Shown: piece after piece, positions 18,504 through 29,100 of the stretch
How positions within the stretch are numbered: the first letter of the stretch is position 1
How the letters are laid out: each line of letters starts with the position of its first letter
NCBI RefSeq assembly: GCF_009002475.1
Contig: NZ_AP019860.1
Span: 8,119,547 to 8,183,546, forward strand
DNA: 64,000 nt
DNA from: Candidatus Uabimicrobium amorphum
Lineage (GTDB): Bacteria; Planctomycetota; Uabimicrobiia; Uabimicrobiales; Uabimicrobiaceae
Direction of reading: 5' to 3'
Translations under genes and position numbers: made by a program
The notes under the pieces: model-generated
Told to the model about the DNA's origin: nothing
The model's input: only the letters and a program-made list of their open reading frames with translations
Databases searched by the model: none

Positions 18504-21500
18504 ATGCGTTTTTTTCTAACACTTCTCGCTTTTCGCAAAATATTTGTGTTGGTATTTGGCAGCGTTATTCTCGTGGGTATACTGTCTTTTATCCAAATCC
18601 CACGTCAGGAAGACCCCTCACTAAAAGTTGCCTTTGTCAGAGTGGTGATTCCTTTCCCTGGTGCTGACCCTACCAAAATAGATAAGCTGGTGTGCAAAGT
18701 TGTGGAAGAAGAGGTGCTGGAAATAGACAGTGTAGAAGAGGTTACCAGTATTGCCAAAAACGATTTTGCACTGTTTGACATCCAGTTTGATTATAACTCA
18801 AATATTTCAGAAAGTATTGAAGACGTTAAAGAAAAAATTGCCGAAATCCGCCCACAACTACCTGCCGAAACAACAGAACCCGTTATTTTTGACGACATGG
18901 CGAAAAACTATCCCATCGTCGCGGTGATAACGAGCAATGAGTACAACCTACGCGACTTGGAAATTTTTATCAAAAAATTTAAGTACATTTGCCTCGATTT
19001 ACCAGGGGTTGCCTCCGCAGAAATCCGCGGTGAGCTGGACAAAGCCGTGTATGTTTCTCTCGACTTAGATAAAATTTCGAAATTCAAAATTCCATTAGCT
19101 AGAGTGTTCAACGCGCTGTCTGCACAAAACGATCTCGGCGCTGGCGGAACAGTCAAAATTCGCCGCGAAAACTTTCTGATTCAAACCCAAGGAGAATTTA
19201 AAAATATACGCCAAATTGAGGACGTAGTGATTGACTTTAGTCTACAAGGAAATCCAATATATGTGAAAGATATCGCCGAAATCAAATACGGCCACAAAGA
19301 CCAAAGGTATAAAGTGCGTTACAACGGTACACCTGGTATCGCTTTAGCCATAAATATAAAAGATAGATACAACGTGCTCAAACTACAAGAGAATATCAAA
19401 AACAGTCTGCAATCTTTCAAGAAAGATTTACCCAAAAATATAAATATGCATTTGTCCATAGACCAAGGACGACACGTGCGTTTTAAACTTTATGATCTCT
19501 ATGTTAATTTACTCATGGGTATGGCGTGTGTTATTGTCATTTTATTTTTGTTTCTTGGCTTTCGCGAATCCATTACCGTTTCGTTGTCTATCCCCTTCAC
19601 AGTCATCGTCGCATTGTTTTTCATCTACTCCTTTGGACTAAAGTTGCAACAAATATCCATCGCTTCGTTTGTCATTGCATTGGGATTACTAGTCGACAAC
19701 TCGATTGTCGTTATCGAAAACATCCACCACCACCTCACAGTTTCTAACCAAGGGATGCTCGAAACATTCGCCACGGCAATTGCGGAAGTTGCTCCCTCCA
19801 TTACCTCTGGGACTTTAACGACAATCGCCGCTTTTATTCCATTAATGCTGTTACCCGGGGACACGGGAGCTTACGTACGCTCTATTCCCATTGTTGTGAT
19901 CACCACTCTTATTTGCTCACTTTTTACCGCACTAACTCTCACCCCCATTCTCTATCTATGGTTATGCCAAAAGGCAAATATCGAGGCGGGAAAAGTAAAA
20001 TCAAACAAATCTCCCTTTTTGTCGCGCAAATACCAAAGTTTTATTCAATTTTGTTTAAAAAGTCGTTACTTTTTCTCTTTCCTAGCACTTGTTTTAATTG
20101 CAGGTAGCATGGTGGTTGCGGAAAAAATGGGCAAAGAACTATTTCCCATGTCTGATCGTCCACAATTCATTATCAACGCCTACCTCCCAGAAGGAGGTAC
20201 TTTAGAAAAATGTGAAAATACCGCACGGAGAATCGAGGAGGTACTTTTAAACAGGCAAAAATACCCCGAAATAGAAAAGTTTTCGTCATTTCTCGGCAAT
20301 GGTGCTCCGAAATTTTATGTAAACGAAGTGGGAGACAAACAACCCACCGACACCAGTTTTTTGGAAATCATCGTTACTTTACACCACACATTGCCAGATA
20401 GAAAAGCACGTTCTACACTGCAAATGATCGATGCCGTCAAACAACAACTTAACGACAAAATTTTTGAGGCCGATGTGCGCGTGCGACCATTTCGTTATGG
20501 AAAACCTCTTCCTGCACCAATTGTTATTCGAGTAACAGGTGACAACTTGTCGGTCATCAAGCGCGTAACCAAAGATGTCAAAAAAACACTAGAAGACATT
20601 CCCGGAACACGTAGTGTCAGAGACGACTTGGGAAGCACAACCTACAAAATTGGCCTATCCACCGACTCATATCGCTTAAATCGCATTGGCTTAAAACACG
20701 TGGACATCTCTACGGATATTCACACCGCTTTTTCTGGGAAAAAAGCCACGAGTTTTCGCGCGGGTGACGACGAAATAGATGTCATTGTTCGTTTGCGAGA
20801 AGAAGATCGCAAGAACTTCGCAAACATCAAGGAACTGTACTTTACTTCGCGCTTAACTAGCGAAAAAATTCCCTTTGATCAAATTGCCAAAATCGACTTA
20901 AAATTGGAAAAAAGCCGCATCAATCGTTGGAATCAGCGCTGGTCAGCAAGCATTCTCTGCGATACACAAAGTGGAGTTTTACCCGAGAAAATAGTGAAAG
21001 AATTCGAAAAAATAATCGCGGATTGGCAATTGCCCACAGGAATTAAAATCGCCATAGAAGGCGAACGCAAAGAAATGGAAAAACTCGCCAACTCTCTCAA
21101 TTTGGCGGTGATATTTGCCTTTTTGCTCATATTCATCATTCTCTCTTCCGAATTCAACAGTTTATTTCAGCCGATTATCATCATCATGATTCTGCCGCTG
21201 GCCATTGCAGGTGCGGTTTTTGGACTTGCGGCGATGGGTTTCTCTCTAGCATTTATGTCAATGCTTGGATTTATTAGCTTGCTGGGAATTGTCGTCAACG
21301 ATGCGATTATTTTGGTGGATTTCTCCAATGCTAGAATAAGAAAAGATAAACAAAGCCTAGTATCGAATTGGGAAAAATACACCACCATCTTAGTCGAAGC
21401 TGCCGAGCAGCGTTTAAAACCTATATTCACCACCTCAATAACTACCATTTGTAGTTTACTCCCCTTGGCACTTTCTGGTAGTGTTTATTGGGAAGGTTTT

Positions 21501-22052
21501 GCCTGGGCAATTATTTTTGGCTTGGCTATTTCGACATTTTTAACACTGGTGTATGTTCCGGTATTTTTTCGTATCATAGAAGATTTAAAAATGTTGTTGG
21601 GCTTTATGCCATCATTTAATATCCACATTTATACGAAAGACACAGCCTTACAAAAGGAAATATATCACCTACTTAGTGCGTCACACAACCTAATATTTCC
21701 GGAAATAGAAACGGACAGAGCGATAGACGACAACGCCGATTTAATTATTATTGACGATAGCAATCGAGACCCGTTCTCACTGGTACGCCTTCTGGAAAAA
21801 ACGCGCCACGCCCCACATATTTCATCTATTGTTATTAGTGAAACGCGCAATGCGCAAACCTTGAAGCAAGAAATGCAAAACGATGATCCCGCTATTGCCA
21901 CCTCCTATGCAAAGTTTCTGGTGCAAAGCAGTTTATATGTATCTCCACAAAATACAAATTTATTGCCAAATATGGTAAAAGAAGTACAAGATAAGATAAG
22001 TAAAATGATGCAAAACGTTTGGAATTTGTCTAGAAAAGTTCGAAAACGATAG
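18504..22052 (+). CDS. RND efflux pump (HAE1/AcrB family) with an extra C-terminal domain
   Basis: A 1182-residue inner-membrane pump driven by proton import. Start ATG 18504 follows a perfect AGGAGG. TM1 is followed by a large periplasmic loop, then the second to sixth membrane helices (VNLLMGMACVIVILFLFLGF, and LVDNSIVVIENI typical of the family), a second periplasmic loop and the last helices (LLGIVVNDAIILVDF). The usual length is about 1030 residues. Here about 145 residues are added from about 1038 on, with an alternating strand-helix pattern including LIIIDDS, like a response-regulator receiver fold. Substrates cannot be read, but linkage to the synthase operon and the acyltransferase suggests a lipid or polyketide. 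Confidence 0.92.
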   Translation: MRFFLTLLAFRKIFVLVFGSVILVGILSFIQIPRQEDPSLKVAFVRVVIPFPGADPTKIDKLVCKVVEEEVLEIDSVEEVTSIAKNDFALFDIQFDYNSNISESIEDVKEKIAEIRPQLPAETTEPVIFDDMAKNYPIVAVITSNEYNLRDLEIFIKKFKYICLDLPGVASAEIRGELDKAVYVSLDLDKISKFKIPLARVFNALSAQNDLGAGGTVKIRRENFLIQTQGEFKNIRQIEDVVIDFSLQGNPIYVKDIAEIKYGHKDQRYKVRYNGTPGIALAINIKDRYNVLKLQENIKNSLQSFKKDLPKNINMHLSIDQGRHVRFKLYDLYVNLLMGMACVIVILFLFLGFRESITVSLSIPFTVIVALFFIYSFGLKLQQISIASFVIALGLLVDNSIVVIENIHHHLTVSNQGMLETFATAIAEVAPSITSGTLTTIAAFIPLMLLPGDTGAYVRSIPIVVITTLICSLFTALTLTPILYLWLCQKANIEAGKVKSNKSPFLSRKYQSFIQFCLKSRYFFSFLALVLIAGSMVVAEKMGKELFPMSDRPQFIINAYLPEGGTLEKCENTARRIEEVLLNRQKYPEIEKFSSFLGNGAPKFYVNEVGDKQPTDTSFLEIIVTLHHTLPDRKARSTLQMIDAVKQQLNDKIFEADVRVRPFRYGKPLPAPIVIRVTGDNLSVIKRVTKDVKKTLEDIPGTRSVRDDLGSTTYKIGLSTDSYRLNRIGLKHVDISTDIHTAFSGKKATSFRAGDDEIDVIVRLREEDRKNFANIKELYFTSRLTSEKIPFDQIAKIDLKLEKSRINRWNQRWSASILCDTQSGVLPEKIVKEFEKIIADWQLPTGIKIAIEGERKEMEKLANSLNLAVIFAFLLIFIILSSEFNSLFQPIIIIMILPLAIAGAVFGLAAMGFSLAFMSMLGFISLLGIVVNDAIILVDFSNARIRKDKQSLVSNWEKYTTILVEAAEQRLKPIFTTSITTICSLLPLALSGSVYWEGFAWAIIFGLAISTFLTLVYVPVFFRIIEDLKMLLGFMPSFNIHIYTKDTALQKEIYHLLSASHNLIFPEIETDRAIDDNADLIIIDDSNRDPFSLVRLLEKTRHAPHISSIVISETRNAQTLKQEMQNDDPAIATSYAKFLVQSSLYVSPQNTNLLPNMVKEVQDKISKMMQNVWNLSRKVRKR

Positions 22053-22060
22053 GAGAAGCG

Positions 22061-23446
22061 ATGTTCAATTTATTCGAAAAAGGTAAACAATTAAAAGGCT
22101 TTGATCGCGTATTTTTAAAATACGATTTTCCCGATAGCCTTATGCAGGTAGTCATATTAATGGTTTTCAAGGATAACTTTCGCTTCGAAGATTTTGAAAG
22201 ACTAATAGGTGACTACTTCATTCATTTTGGTAATTTCTCACGACGCATTGTCGATGCTGTTGGCACGGCATACTGGGAAGAAGACCCGGAATTCAGTCTC
22301 AATAATCATTTTGAATATGCGCATCTTCCCGAACCAGCTTTAAAGCCAGAACTGGAAGAATATATTGGTAACGTAATGGCCACTCCTCTTGATGAAAAAC
22401 GACCGCGCTGGAAATTTCATTTCATTGAAAACTACAACAATCAGAAAGCAATTGTCGCGTGTATTCATCATGCCTATGCCGATGGTGTTGCCTTACGCAG
22501 AATATTGCTATCCCTGATTGGTAAACTCGAAAAACACAAAGCCCATAAGCAACTTCCCGGTAAAAACTTATCTTTAAAACAAACCTTGGTACAAAAGGCT
22601 TTTAGCACGGTGGGAAATCTAACACGTGGGGGAAAAAGCTTGGCAGATATTCCCTTTTACAGTTTTCACTACATGAAAAAAGGTTTAGGACTCGCCAATT
22701 CGTTACTAGATATGATGACTTTACCCGAAGATCACCACGGGCGATTAAAAGGTAAATTGGGTATCGAGAAATGCTGCGTGTGGAGTCCGACAATTCAGCT
22801 ATCGGAAGCCAAAGAAATGACGCGTTTACTCAATTGCACCATTAACCACATCGCTCTTTCCTGTATCGCCGGAGCTTTGCGGAAATACTCACTCGAACAA
22901 GGAGAAAATATACAGGACAAAACCATTCGTTCCATCGAAGCGGTAGATGTTCGCAAAAAGCAAGATGGTCGCATAAAAAATCGTATTGGATTTTTTGCCA
23001 TAGATTTACCGACCGACTTAGCCAACCCTTTAGAGAGAATCTACAAAATCAAAAACTTGATTTCCAAACCTCAAGATTCCTCTCAGTTAATGCTCATGGG
23101 AGCAGCATTCGCTGTTTCGAGTATGTTTCCCAAAAGTGTACGTCGTCAAACCCAGGCTTTTCAATCAAAGAAAGTCAGTGTCCTAATCACCAACATGACG
23201 GGATTTGAAAAACAAATCTCCGTTGCGGAAATTCCCATGCAAGAATTTGCGTTTTGGGTCCCGATATCGTTTTGTTCACTCGCTTTTAGTTTTACAAGCT
23301 ACAACAATATGCTAAATTTAGCGATTAATAGCGATCGGAAGATTATTAGTGATCCACACACGATCATCTCTTACTTTCTCCAGGAAATGAAAACACTACA
23401 AAACATCTGTGCTAACCTTGAAAAAAGTGCCGTTAGCGAAGAATAA
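22061..23446 (+). CDS. WS/DGAT-type O-acyltransferase
   Basis: A 461-residue enzyme of the wax ester synthase / diacylglycerol acyltransferase family. The catalytic motif HHxxxDG is present as HHAYADG at about residue 135, and the C-terminal half has the expected NRIGFFAIDLP and ITNMTGF segments. Such enzymes transfer an acyl group from acyl-CoA to a long-chain alcohol or diglyceride at the cytoplasmic face of the membrane; some act on other hydroxyls, including polyketide alcohols. It follows the RND pump by 8 bases with AGGAGA before the ATG, so it is in the same transcript. I infer esterification of a lipid or of the synthase product. Confidence 0.9.
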   Translation: MFNLFEKGKQLKGFDRVFLKYDFPDSLMQVVILMVFKDNFRFEDFERLIGDYFIHFGNFSRRIVDAVGTAYWEEDPEFSLNNHFEYAHLPEPALKPELEEYIGNVMATPLDEKRPRWKFHFIENYNNQKAIVACIHHAYADGVALRRILLSLIGKLEKHKAHKQLPGKNLSLKQTLVQKAFSTVGNLTRGGKSLADIPFYSFHYMKKGLGLANSLLDMMTLPEDHHGRLKGKLGIEKCCVWSPTIQLSEAKEMTRLLNCTINHIALSCIAGALRKYSLEQGENIQDKTIRSIEAVDVRKKQDGRIKNRIGFFAIDLPTDLANPLERIYKIKNLISKPQDSSQLMLMGAAFAVSSMFPKSVRRQTQAFQSKKVSVLITNMTGFEKQISVAEIPMQEFAFWVPISFCSLAFSFTSYNNMLNLAINSDRKIISDPHTIISYFLQEMKTLQNICANLEKSAVSEE

Positions 23447-23708
23447 ACGCTACATTTACCAAACGACATCCTGAAGGAAATGTCGAAGTAACGCTCGATT
23501 CGGAAAAATATTCATGCTCGATAAACAAGATGTTTCGTATATTTTATCTTCGATGCGGAACAATAACTTTCGCGATGCATGGACTACCATCCATTAAACA
23601 ATAACAGATACAAATGGAATGGTGGTGGTACGCGCTCATGAGACAAGCGTAGTAATTGTATTGCTGCGCTTGCATAACCAATGATCAACAACAACGAGGA
23701 ATCCATTC

Positions 23709-24629
23709 ATGAACAAACTCATTGCACTTTGCATAATTATCTTGATACTGGGCTGCACAGCCGCGCCGCAAAAACAAATAGAAAATAACGTTACCGAAAC
23801 ACCTGAGGACCCATTCTCGAAAATGGAAGAAAAACTGAGTGGGTATGACGCAACGCAAAATCAAACATTCCCAGAAAAGAACACCTCATCTCCAGAAAAG
23901 AAAACCTCATCTCCAGAAAAGAAAACTTCATTTACCGCACAACAACAATTCACCATGGACTATGCCATGCCTGAACTAGACTTTACTTGTACAGAAACAA
24001 TAAAAAAAGTTTCAGATATAGACATTATTCCGCCGGAAGTCGAACACGACGATCAACTAATCATCGACGGCAATGTCACCTATGTAGTTCTGGGTAAATA
24101 CCAGGGAGTGATTACGCATTTACAGGTAATATGTCACAAATTTGAAGCGACCACACGACGTGCTGGTGAAAAAAGAATAGTGGATAGTATTCCACCACAA
24201 AGTAAATTCATTTTTGGTAGAAAACCACCGCTTATGATAGATGAAAATGACAATCCTTTGAGCCAACGTCAACAACGTTTACTTCGTAACTTAACCATGC
24301 CGCGGATTTTGTTTAACGCCACCGAAGACAAACAACAACTACTTGCAGAAAAAAGTTTTTCTACAGGCGATCCAGTTGATATTGACATTGCCAAAATCTT
24401 TTTGGCAGAAAATCCTACGAAAGTAATTTTTGAAGGAACGGATGACAACACGCCTTCGCCAAATGCTGTTTTTTCTTTCGACGCTCCACGCAAAACAGGT
24501 GATGTCTACACACAGAATGGCTTGCCTACCAAACTAAGCATACTAGAAAAAGACGAATTCCCGCAAGGAAGCCTCAAGGTAAAGATAACCACAAAAATGG
24601 AGGTAAATATAGAATATGGTCAAGAGTAG
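23709..24629 (+). CDS. Lipoprotein of unknown function
   Basis: A 306-residue protein with a lipoprotein signal (IIILILGC, Cys at about residue 16). A polar linker follows, with three copies of a seven-residue repeat PEKxTSS. The body (about 80-306) is soluble, rich in beta-type and charged stretches, and has no motif I recognise. GAGGAA stands 8 bases before the ATG. The gene stands alone on the plus strand and converges on the 2OG oxygenase gene with 5 bases between the stops. It is probably anchored in the outer or inner membrane, facing the periplasm. Confidence 0.75.
   Translation: MNKLIALCIIILILGCTAAPQKQIENNVTETPEDPFSKMEEKLSGYDATQNQTFPEKNTSSPEKKTSSPEKKTSFTAQQQFTMDYAMPELDFTCTETIKKVSDIDIIPPEVEHDDQLIIDGNVTYVVLGKYQGVITHLQVICHKFEATTRRAGEKRIVDSIPPQSKFIFGRKPPLMIDENDNPLSQRQQRLLRNLTMPRILFNATEDKQQLLAEKSFSTGDPVDIDIAKIFLAENPTKVIFEGTDDNTPSPNAVFSFDAPRKTGDVYTQNGLPTKLSILEKDEFPQGSLKVKITTKMEVNIEYGQE
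23871..23933 (+). repeat. Three 21-base tandem repeats in the lipoprotein gene
   Basis: Three in-frame 21-base units, starting ccagaaaagaa, encode PEKNTSS, PEKKTSS and PEKKTSF. They form part of the flexible linker after the lipid anchor. The units are nearly identical at DNA level, so copy number may vary between strains. Confidence 0.85.
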
Positions 24630-24634
24630 CGATT

Positions 24635-25189
24635 TTATACAGTGCAATACATTACATCGCTTCGTAGCACGTACTTGATACCGGAAACAACTACCTGCCC
24701 CTCGTGGATGAGTGGGTGCTGGAAAAACAGTGCCATTCCGGTTTGTGGTGGGATGGAAACTTCGGGTTCGACAATAAACGTGGTGTTTCCGCCTTTGAAG
24801 TTTTCATTGAGATAAATCAGAAAAGTGTAATAACTTCGCTCGTGATCATTGCGAAAAAATGCACCATCGGCATGTGGAGCGAAGTGCATATCTTTTTTGT
24901 AACGATAACCACGAAAGCGTTCGTTCACGCCACAGAGTTTTGCACCGTGAATTTCACGGGGAACTTTGTCTTGAATACGTCCGAACAAATCTTTGGCGAG
25001 CGGTACATCGTCAAAAATAATGCGTTCGTTGTTACGTACCTGAGGTTTAAAACGACTCCCCTGTAGCGTATTTAGTGGCGCTAATTTAGGATTATTGTCA
25101 TTGATTTTATCAATATATTTTTTACACTCTTCGACAGAGAAAACGTCACTTAACGTAAAAATATATTTCTGGCTATGATCAAGATTCAT
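24635..25189 (-). CDS. 2-oxoglutarate/Fe(II) dioxygenase, prolyl 4-hydroxylase-like
   Basis: A 184-residue double-stranded beta-helix oxygenase. The iron ligands are visible: HxD in APHADGAF (about residue 107), the distal His in HPLIHEG (about 160), and the Arg that binds 2-oxoglutarate in VLRSDVMY near the end. The arrangement fits the P4Hc class, which hydroxylates prolyl residues or related substrates while turning 2-oxoglutarate into succinate. The true substrate is not predictable. It starts 3 bases after the stop of the GIY-YIG gene and so is the last gene of that transcript. Confidence 0.85.
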   Translation of the reverse strand: MNLDHSQKYIFTLSDVFSVEECKKYIDKINDNNPKLAPLNTLQGSRFKPQVRNNERIIFDDVPLAKDLFGRIQDKVPREIHGAKLCGVNERFRGYRYKKDMHFAPHADGAFFRNDHERSYYTFLIYLNENFKGGNTTFIVEPEVSIPPQTGMALFFQHPLIHEGQVVVSGIKYVLRSDVMYCTV

Positions 25190-25192
25190 TGG

Positions 25193-26143
25193 TTACTCTA
25201 CGGTAAAAAAACAATATTCGACATTGGTCTGACGTTTTATCCACTCAAATATTACTCCGGCGCGGTCAAAATGAAAGCGATCGCGTTCGGCGCGTTTCGC
25301 TTTCGGAAAAACAAGATCTTCTTGTGCAATATGTCTTCGTGCAAAGTCGAGTAAGTGCCCTTGGAAAAAAGTATATGTGTATTCGTTATTTTCCCAAATC
25401 ACCAAGTAGCGATACATAAAATCGCCACAGAATTTATGTCTTTCCACCATATACTTTGCCAGAAAATAATCGTTCTTCACTTTTTCCGCTTTTTCAAACT
25501 GCAAATTTTGCGCATATTCGTGCATGTTTTTTTCCAATTTTTTGACAATTTCGCGGTCTTGTCCTTGGAGAAATTGAATTGTTTTGGCAATACTTTGCGG
25601 GTATTTTTTTGCTGCCGTTTTATACTTATGTGGCGCTTTACAATATTTCATATCGTAATAGCAACATTTGCGTTTTGTGTGTGCACAACGACAAAAGGCA
25701 AAGTGTTCACATGCAAATCTTTCGATGTTTTCCACAAAAAATTTATCTTTAAATGGACCAAAACACCCTTCGCGATAATCTTCGAGAATTTCCATTTTTG
25801 GAAAAGTACCTTCACTCAATTGCAAATAACAGTAGCTGCGAAACTTCTTTTGGCGAACATTGTAACGAGGCAGGTAATCTTTAATCATCTTATCTTCGAG
25901 TAAAAGTGCCAATAATTCCGTAGGTGTTGGATGAATTTGCACATCGCGCATTTCTCTTCGCAGCAATTGTCGACGTTTTTCATACGCACTATCTAGCGAT
26001 TTTGATTTGTGCATATAACTATTAATGCGCGAACGTAAACAAATAGACTTACCGATATAAATGGTATTGCCTTCTTTGTTGGTAAATTGATATACTCCCG
26101 GTGTCAGCGGTATATCCGAAAGTTTATTGCGTATGTTTTTCAT
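25193..26143 (-). CDS. GIY-YIG nuclease related to the N-terminal half of UvrC (Cho-like)
   Basis: A 316-residue protein. Residues about 10-90 are the UvrC-type GIY-YIG nuclease domain (PGVYQF, then IYIGKS and LRSRI). A Cys cluster (CRCAHTKRKCCYY, about 155-170) follows, as in many UvrC proteins. About 195-230 is a UVR motif (EYAQNLQFEKAEKVKNDYF) that binds UvrB. The C-terminal RNase H-like nuclease and the HhH domain of full UvrC (about 600 residues) are missing. It resembles E. coli Cho, which makes the 3' incision alone, but keeps the UVR motif. It may act in repair of bulky lesions with UvrB. It lies 11 bases after the kinase gene. Confidence 0.82.
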   Translation of the reverse strand: MKNIRNKLSDIPLTPGVYQFTNKEGNTIYIGKSICLRSRINSYMHKSKSLDSAYEKRRQLLRREMRDVQIHPTPTELLALLLEDKMIKDYLPRYNVRQKKFRSYCYLQLSEGTFPKMEILEDYREGCFGPFKDKFFVENIERFACEHFAFCRCAHTKRKCCYYDMKYCKAPHKYKTAAKKYPQSIAKTIQFLQGQDREIVKKLEKNMHEYAQNLQFEKAEKVKNDYFLAKYMVERHKFCGDFMYRYLVIWENNEYTYTFFQGHLLDFARRHIAQEDLVFPKAKRAERDRFHFDRAGVIFEWIKRQTNVEYCFFTVE

Positions 26144-26154
26144 GCGTTTTTTGC

Positions 26155-29100
26155 CTAGTAATCAAAAATTTCTTGTGTGGGAATTTTATATGTGTTTATG
26201 AAGTCTTGATAATTTTCTTGCTTTGCTTTCATGGGGAACAAATTTACCCCCAAACCTTGGGGCATTTCTGTTACAAGAAATTCCCACTGAGGGTCAAATG
26301 TGACAATTCTCCCAAGAGCCAATCCTTTGCGGTATAGACAACGATAATCTTTTTCACAGTCGTATAGTGTAATTTCATCTGTATCAAATATGGCCAAAAT
26401 GGGCCTTTGCGGATGAAAGAGTAAAAGGCGATTATTACCGCCATGGATTTTCTTTAGATGAACGATTTGGTCATTTTTTATTTGGCCAAGTAGAATATGC
26501 TGTCCCCTGCGGTTTGCAATTGCAATGTAATCTCCCCCAGAACTTATTGTTATTTGTCTCATATCAGAAGCAGGTAAATTGTAACTCTTAACCTTCTCCA
26601 ATTCATTTTCCTGAATTTGACAAACATGAATCGAGCTATCACGCGTTAAATATATGCGATCGTTGTGCCTAGTGAAGTCTTGAAACCTCATCATTTTCAA
26701 TTCACTGCGCTTTTGTAAATTCTTATCGAATATCACCAAAGAATCCCTGCGGTTTGTAATTATGTTTTCTTTATAAAAAACGAGTTTAGAACTCGTATAA
26801 CCATCTTGTGCCAGACGTCTTTCCCGGCCAACAATATCACTTTTACTGCTCACTAGTAGTTGTTGCAGACTAATTTTTCCCAAAAGTAGTCCCAAATGAT
26901 CGCGCCGTATATAGTAAAGTTGTTCTTCATCGATACCTGCTGTGATAAATCGTGATCCTGGCAAAATGAAATAAAACCGTTTATCCGTTTTGCGATCGTA
27001 GATTATAATAGATCCTTTCGCCAATACAGCGATGAAGTTTTCGTTACATAAAGCCCGATGTTCATTGTAGATATTGATCGTCGAGAATAGCAAACTTTCC
27101 TTGTTTTTCACTTGCTTTTTTATTTGTTTTAAAGCCGCATTTGAACTATCGACCACAACGTGTTGCTCTTTATTTTCTCCAAACTGAATACGCAAGGTTT
27201 TGTCGCGAGACTTGACTGTTTTTTCAAGAAAATCGATATTTTTTACGCCGCCAAACAACTCATACACTTTGACACGATCCCCAGAGTTTACATAAAATGT
27301 ATTTGACCGTGGTATAAAGCTCAAGTGCGGTTGCTTTTCATCGCGATAGTAATAGCAAAGTTGATTACTATCTGTGGACCACAACGCAACACCTTTTGGC
27401 GATTTCCCTAACAAAAACGAATGCGAAAAATCAAACTGTACTTCGGGCATCTCCAACGGAAATTGAGTTTTCGTATTGCTCAATTCGTCATAATAGATAA
27501 TCTTACCACTTTGTTGGTAAATTCTTACATTTTCCAAAACCAAGTAATCTTTATCTGTCTCCAAGTGTTTTAGAGCTGTTTTTTCCGGTGGTATGATCCT
27601 GGGTATTTCCTTGGTAAGATCTGCGATCCTACGATTGTTTACGTACAAAATGTCATTGTTTTGCGAAAATTTAATTCGGGGAGATGTGTATGTCACTTCT
27701 GTTACGTAGCGATGATTTCTAACATTGTATATGGTAATTTCATACTTCGTCCCTACATTTTCGTGAACTCCCAGGCGCAATAGCCATTTGCTGTCAGATG
27801 AAAACAACACTCCTTGCGGCCTTAGGCCTCCTTTATTGACCACATGCGCTTTCCGCGACTCTATTTCGTAAAGAATAACTTCTTTTGTTCCTGAAGTATT
27901 GGTGTGTGCATAGGCAATGTATTTACCATTATTCGCGATTTGCACATATCCAATATTCCGTTGTCGGTGTAAAGAAAAAATTTCTTTTTTATGAAATGTG
28001 TCAAAAACCTCAATGTATTTCTTGTTATAAACAACTAAGTAGCGCGCATCGCTCGTGAATAAAATCACGACATCGGCATTTTTTACTGGTATTTTCCACC
28101 AACAATCGTTTATTTGCAGTGATGTTTTTGCTCGCACATTTTTCCACAAATATAGAGTGTTTTTCACACAGCTATAAAAATACATCTCTAAAGGAGACAT
28201 ATGGATATGCATTTCAGATTTTGGATACACGCGCACCTGAGGTAAAGACGGAAGGATAGAGTATTTCAGTAAAAAGTTTGCCTTGTGAATGTATTCTCTC
28301 TGCGAAAACTTTTGTTGATCGTTGTACACTTCTCCTAGTTTATGAAACGCATCATAAAAATTCGAATTTTTAATTAGATTTTCCGCAGCTTCGAATCGTG
28401 CATCCATCAACTCGTAATGTGCTTGTCGGTGCTCTTCTTCAGCGATTCCCAACATCATCTCCGTGTAACCCCAAGCAAAACTGAGTATCACACAAACCGC
28501 CATTAGAGTAATACCTAAGACCGTTTGGTATGGGTTACGCAACACCCATTTTTTGGCACGATACACATAAGAGAACTTCTTTGTCAAAATTGGTTTATTG
28601 TTTAGAAAGCGTTCTATTTCTTTGCGTAAAAAAGCAACGCTTTGGAGACGATGTTCTGGATCTTTGTCCAAACATTTCATGCACAACAAATCTAGTTCTA
28701 TAGGTACTTTAGAATTGACTTCACTTGGGACAGGGGGAGTTTGGATCGAAATAGCGTACATGATTTCTAAAGCGCTGTCTCCCACAAACGGGCTATTACC
28801 CGTTAGTATTTCATAGAAAATAACCGCTAGGGAGTACAAATCACTTTTGAAAGACGCTTTACCGCCCTTTATGACTTCGGGAGCCAAATATTTTGGTGTA
28901 CCGATAATCTCACCTGTTTTAGTGATTTCGGTTTCATTGCTCACTTGTTTCGCAATACCAAAATCCAAAATCTTGGGGACGTTGTTTTTATCAAGCAGAA
29001 TGTTGATGGGCTTCAAGTCGCGATGAATGATCTTATTGCGATGTGCGTATGCCACACCATCGCAAATTTGACAAAAAATTTGCAATTTTTTGTTTAGGGT

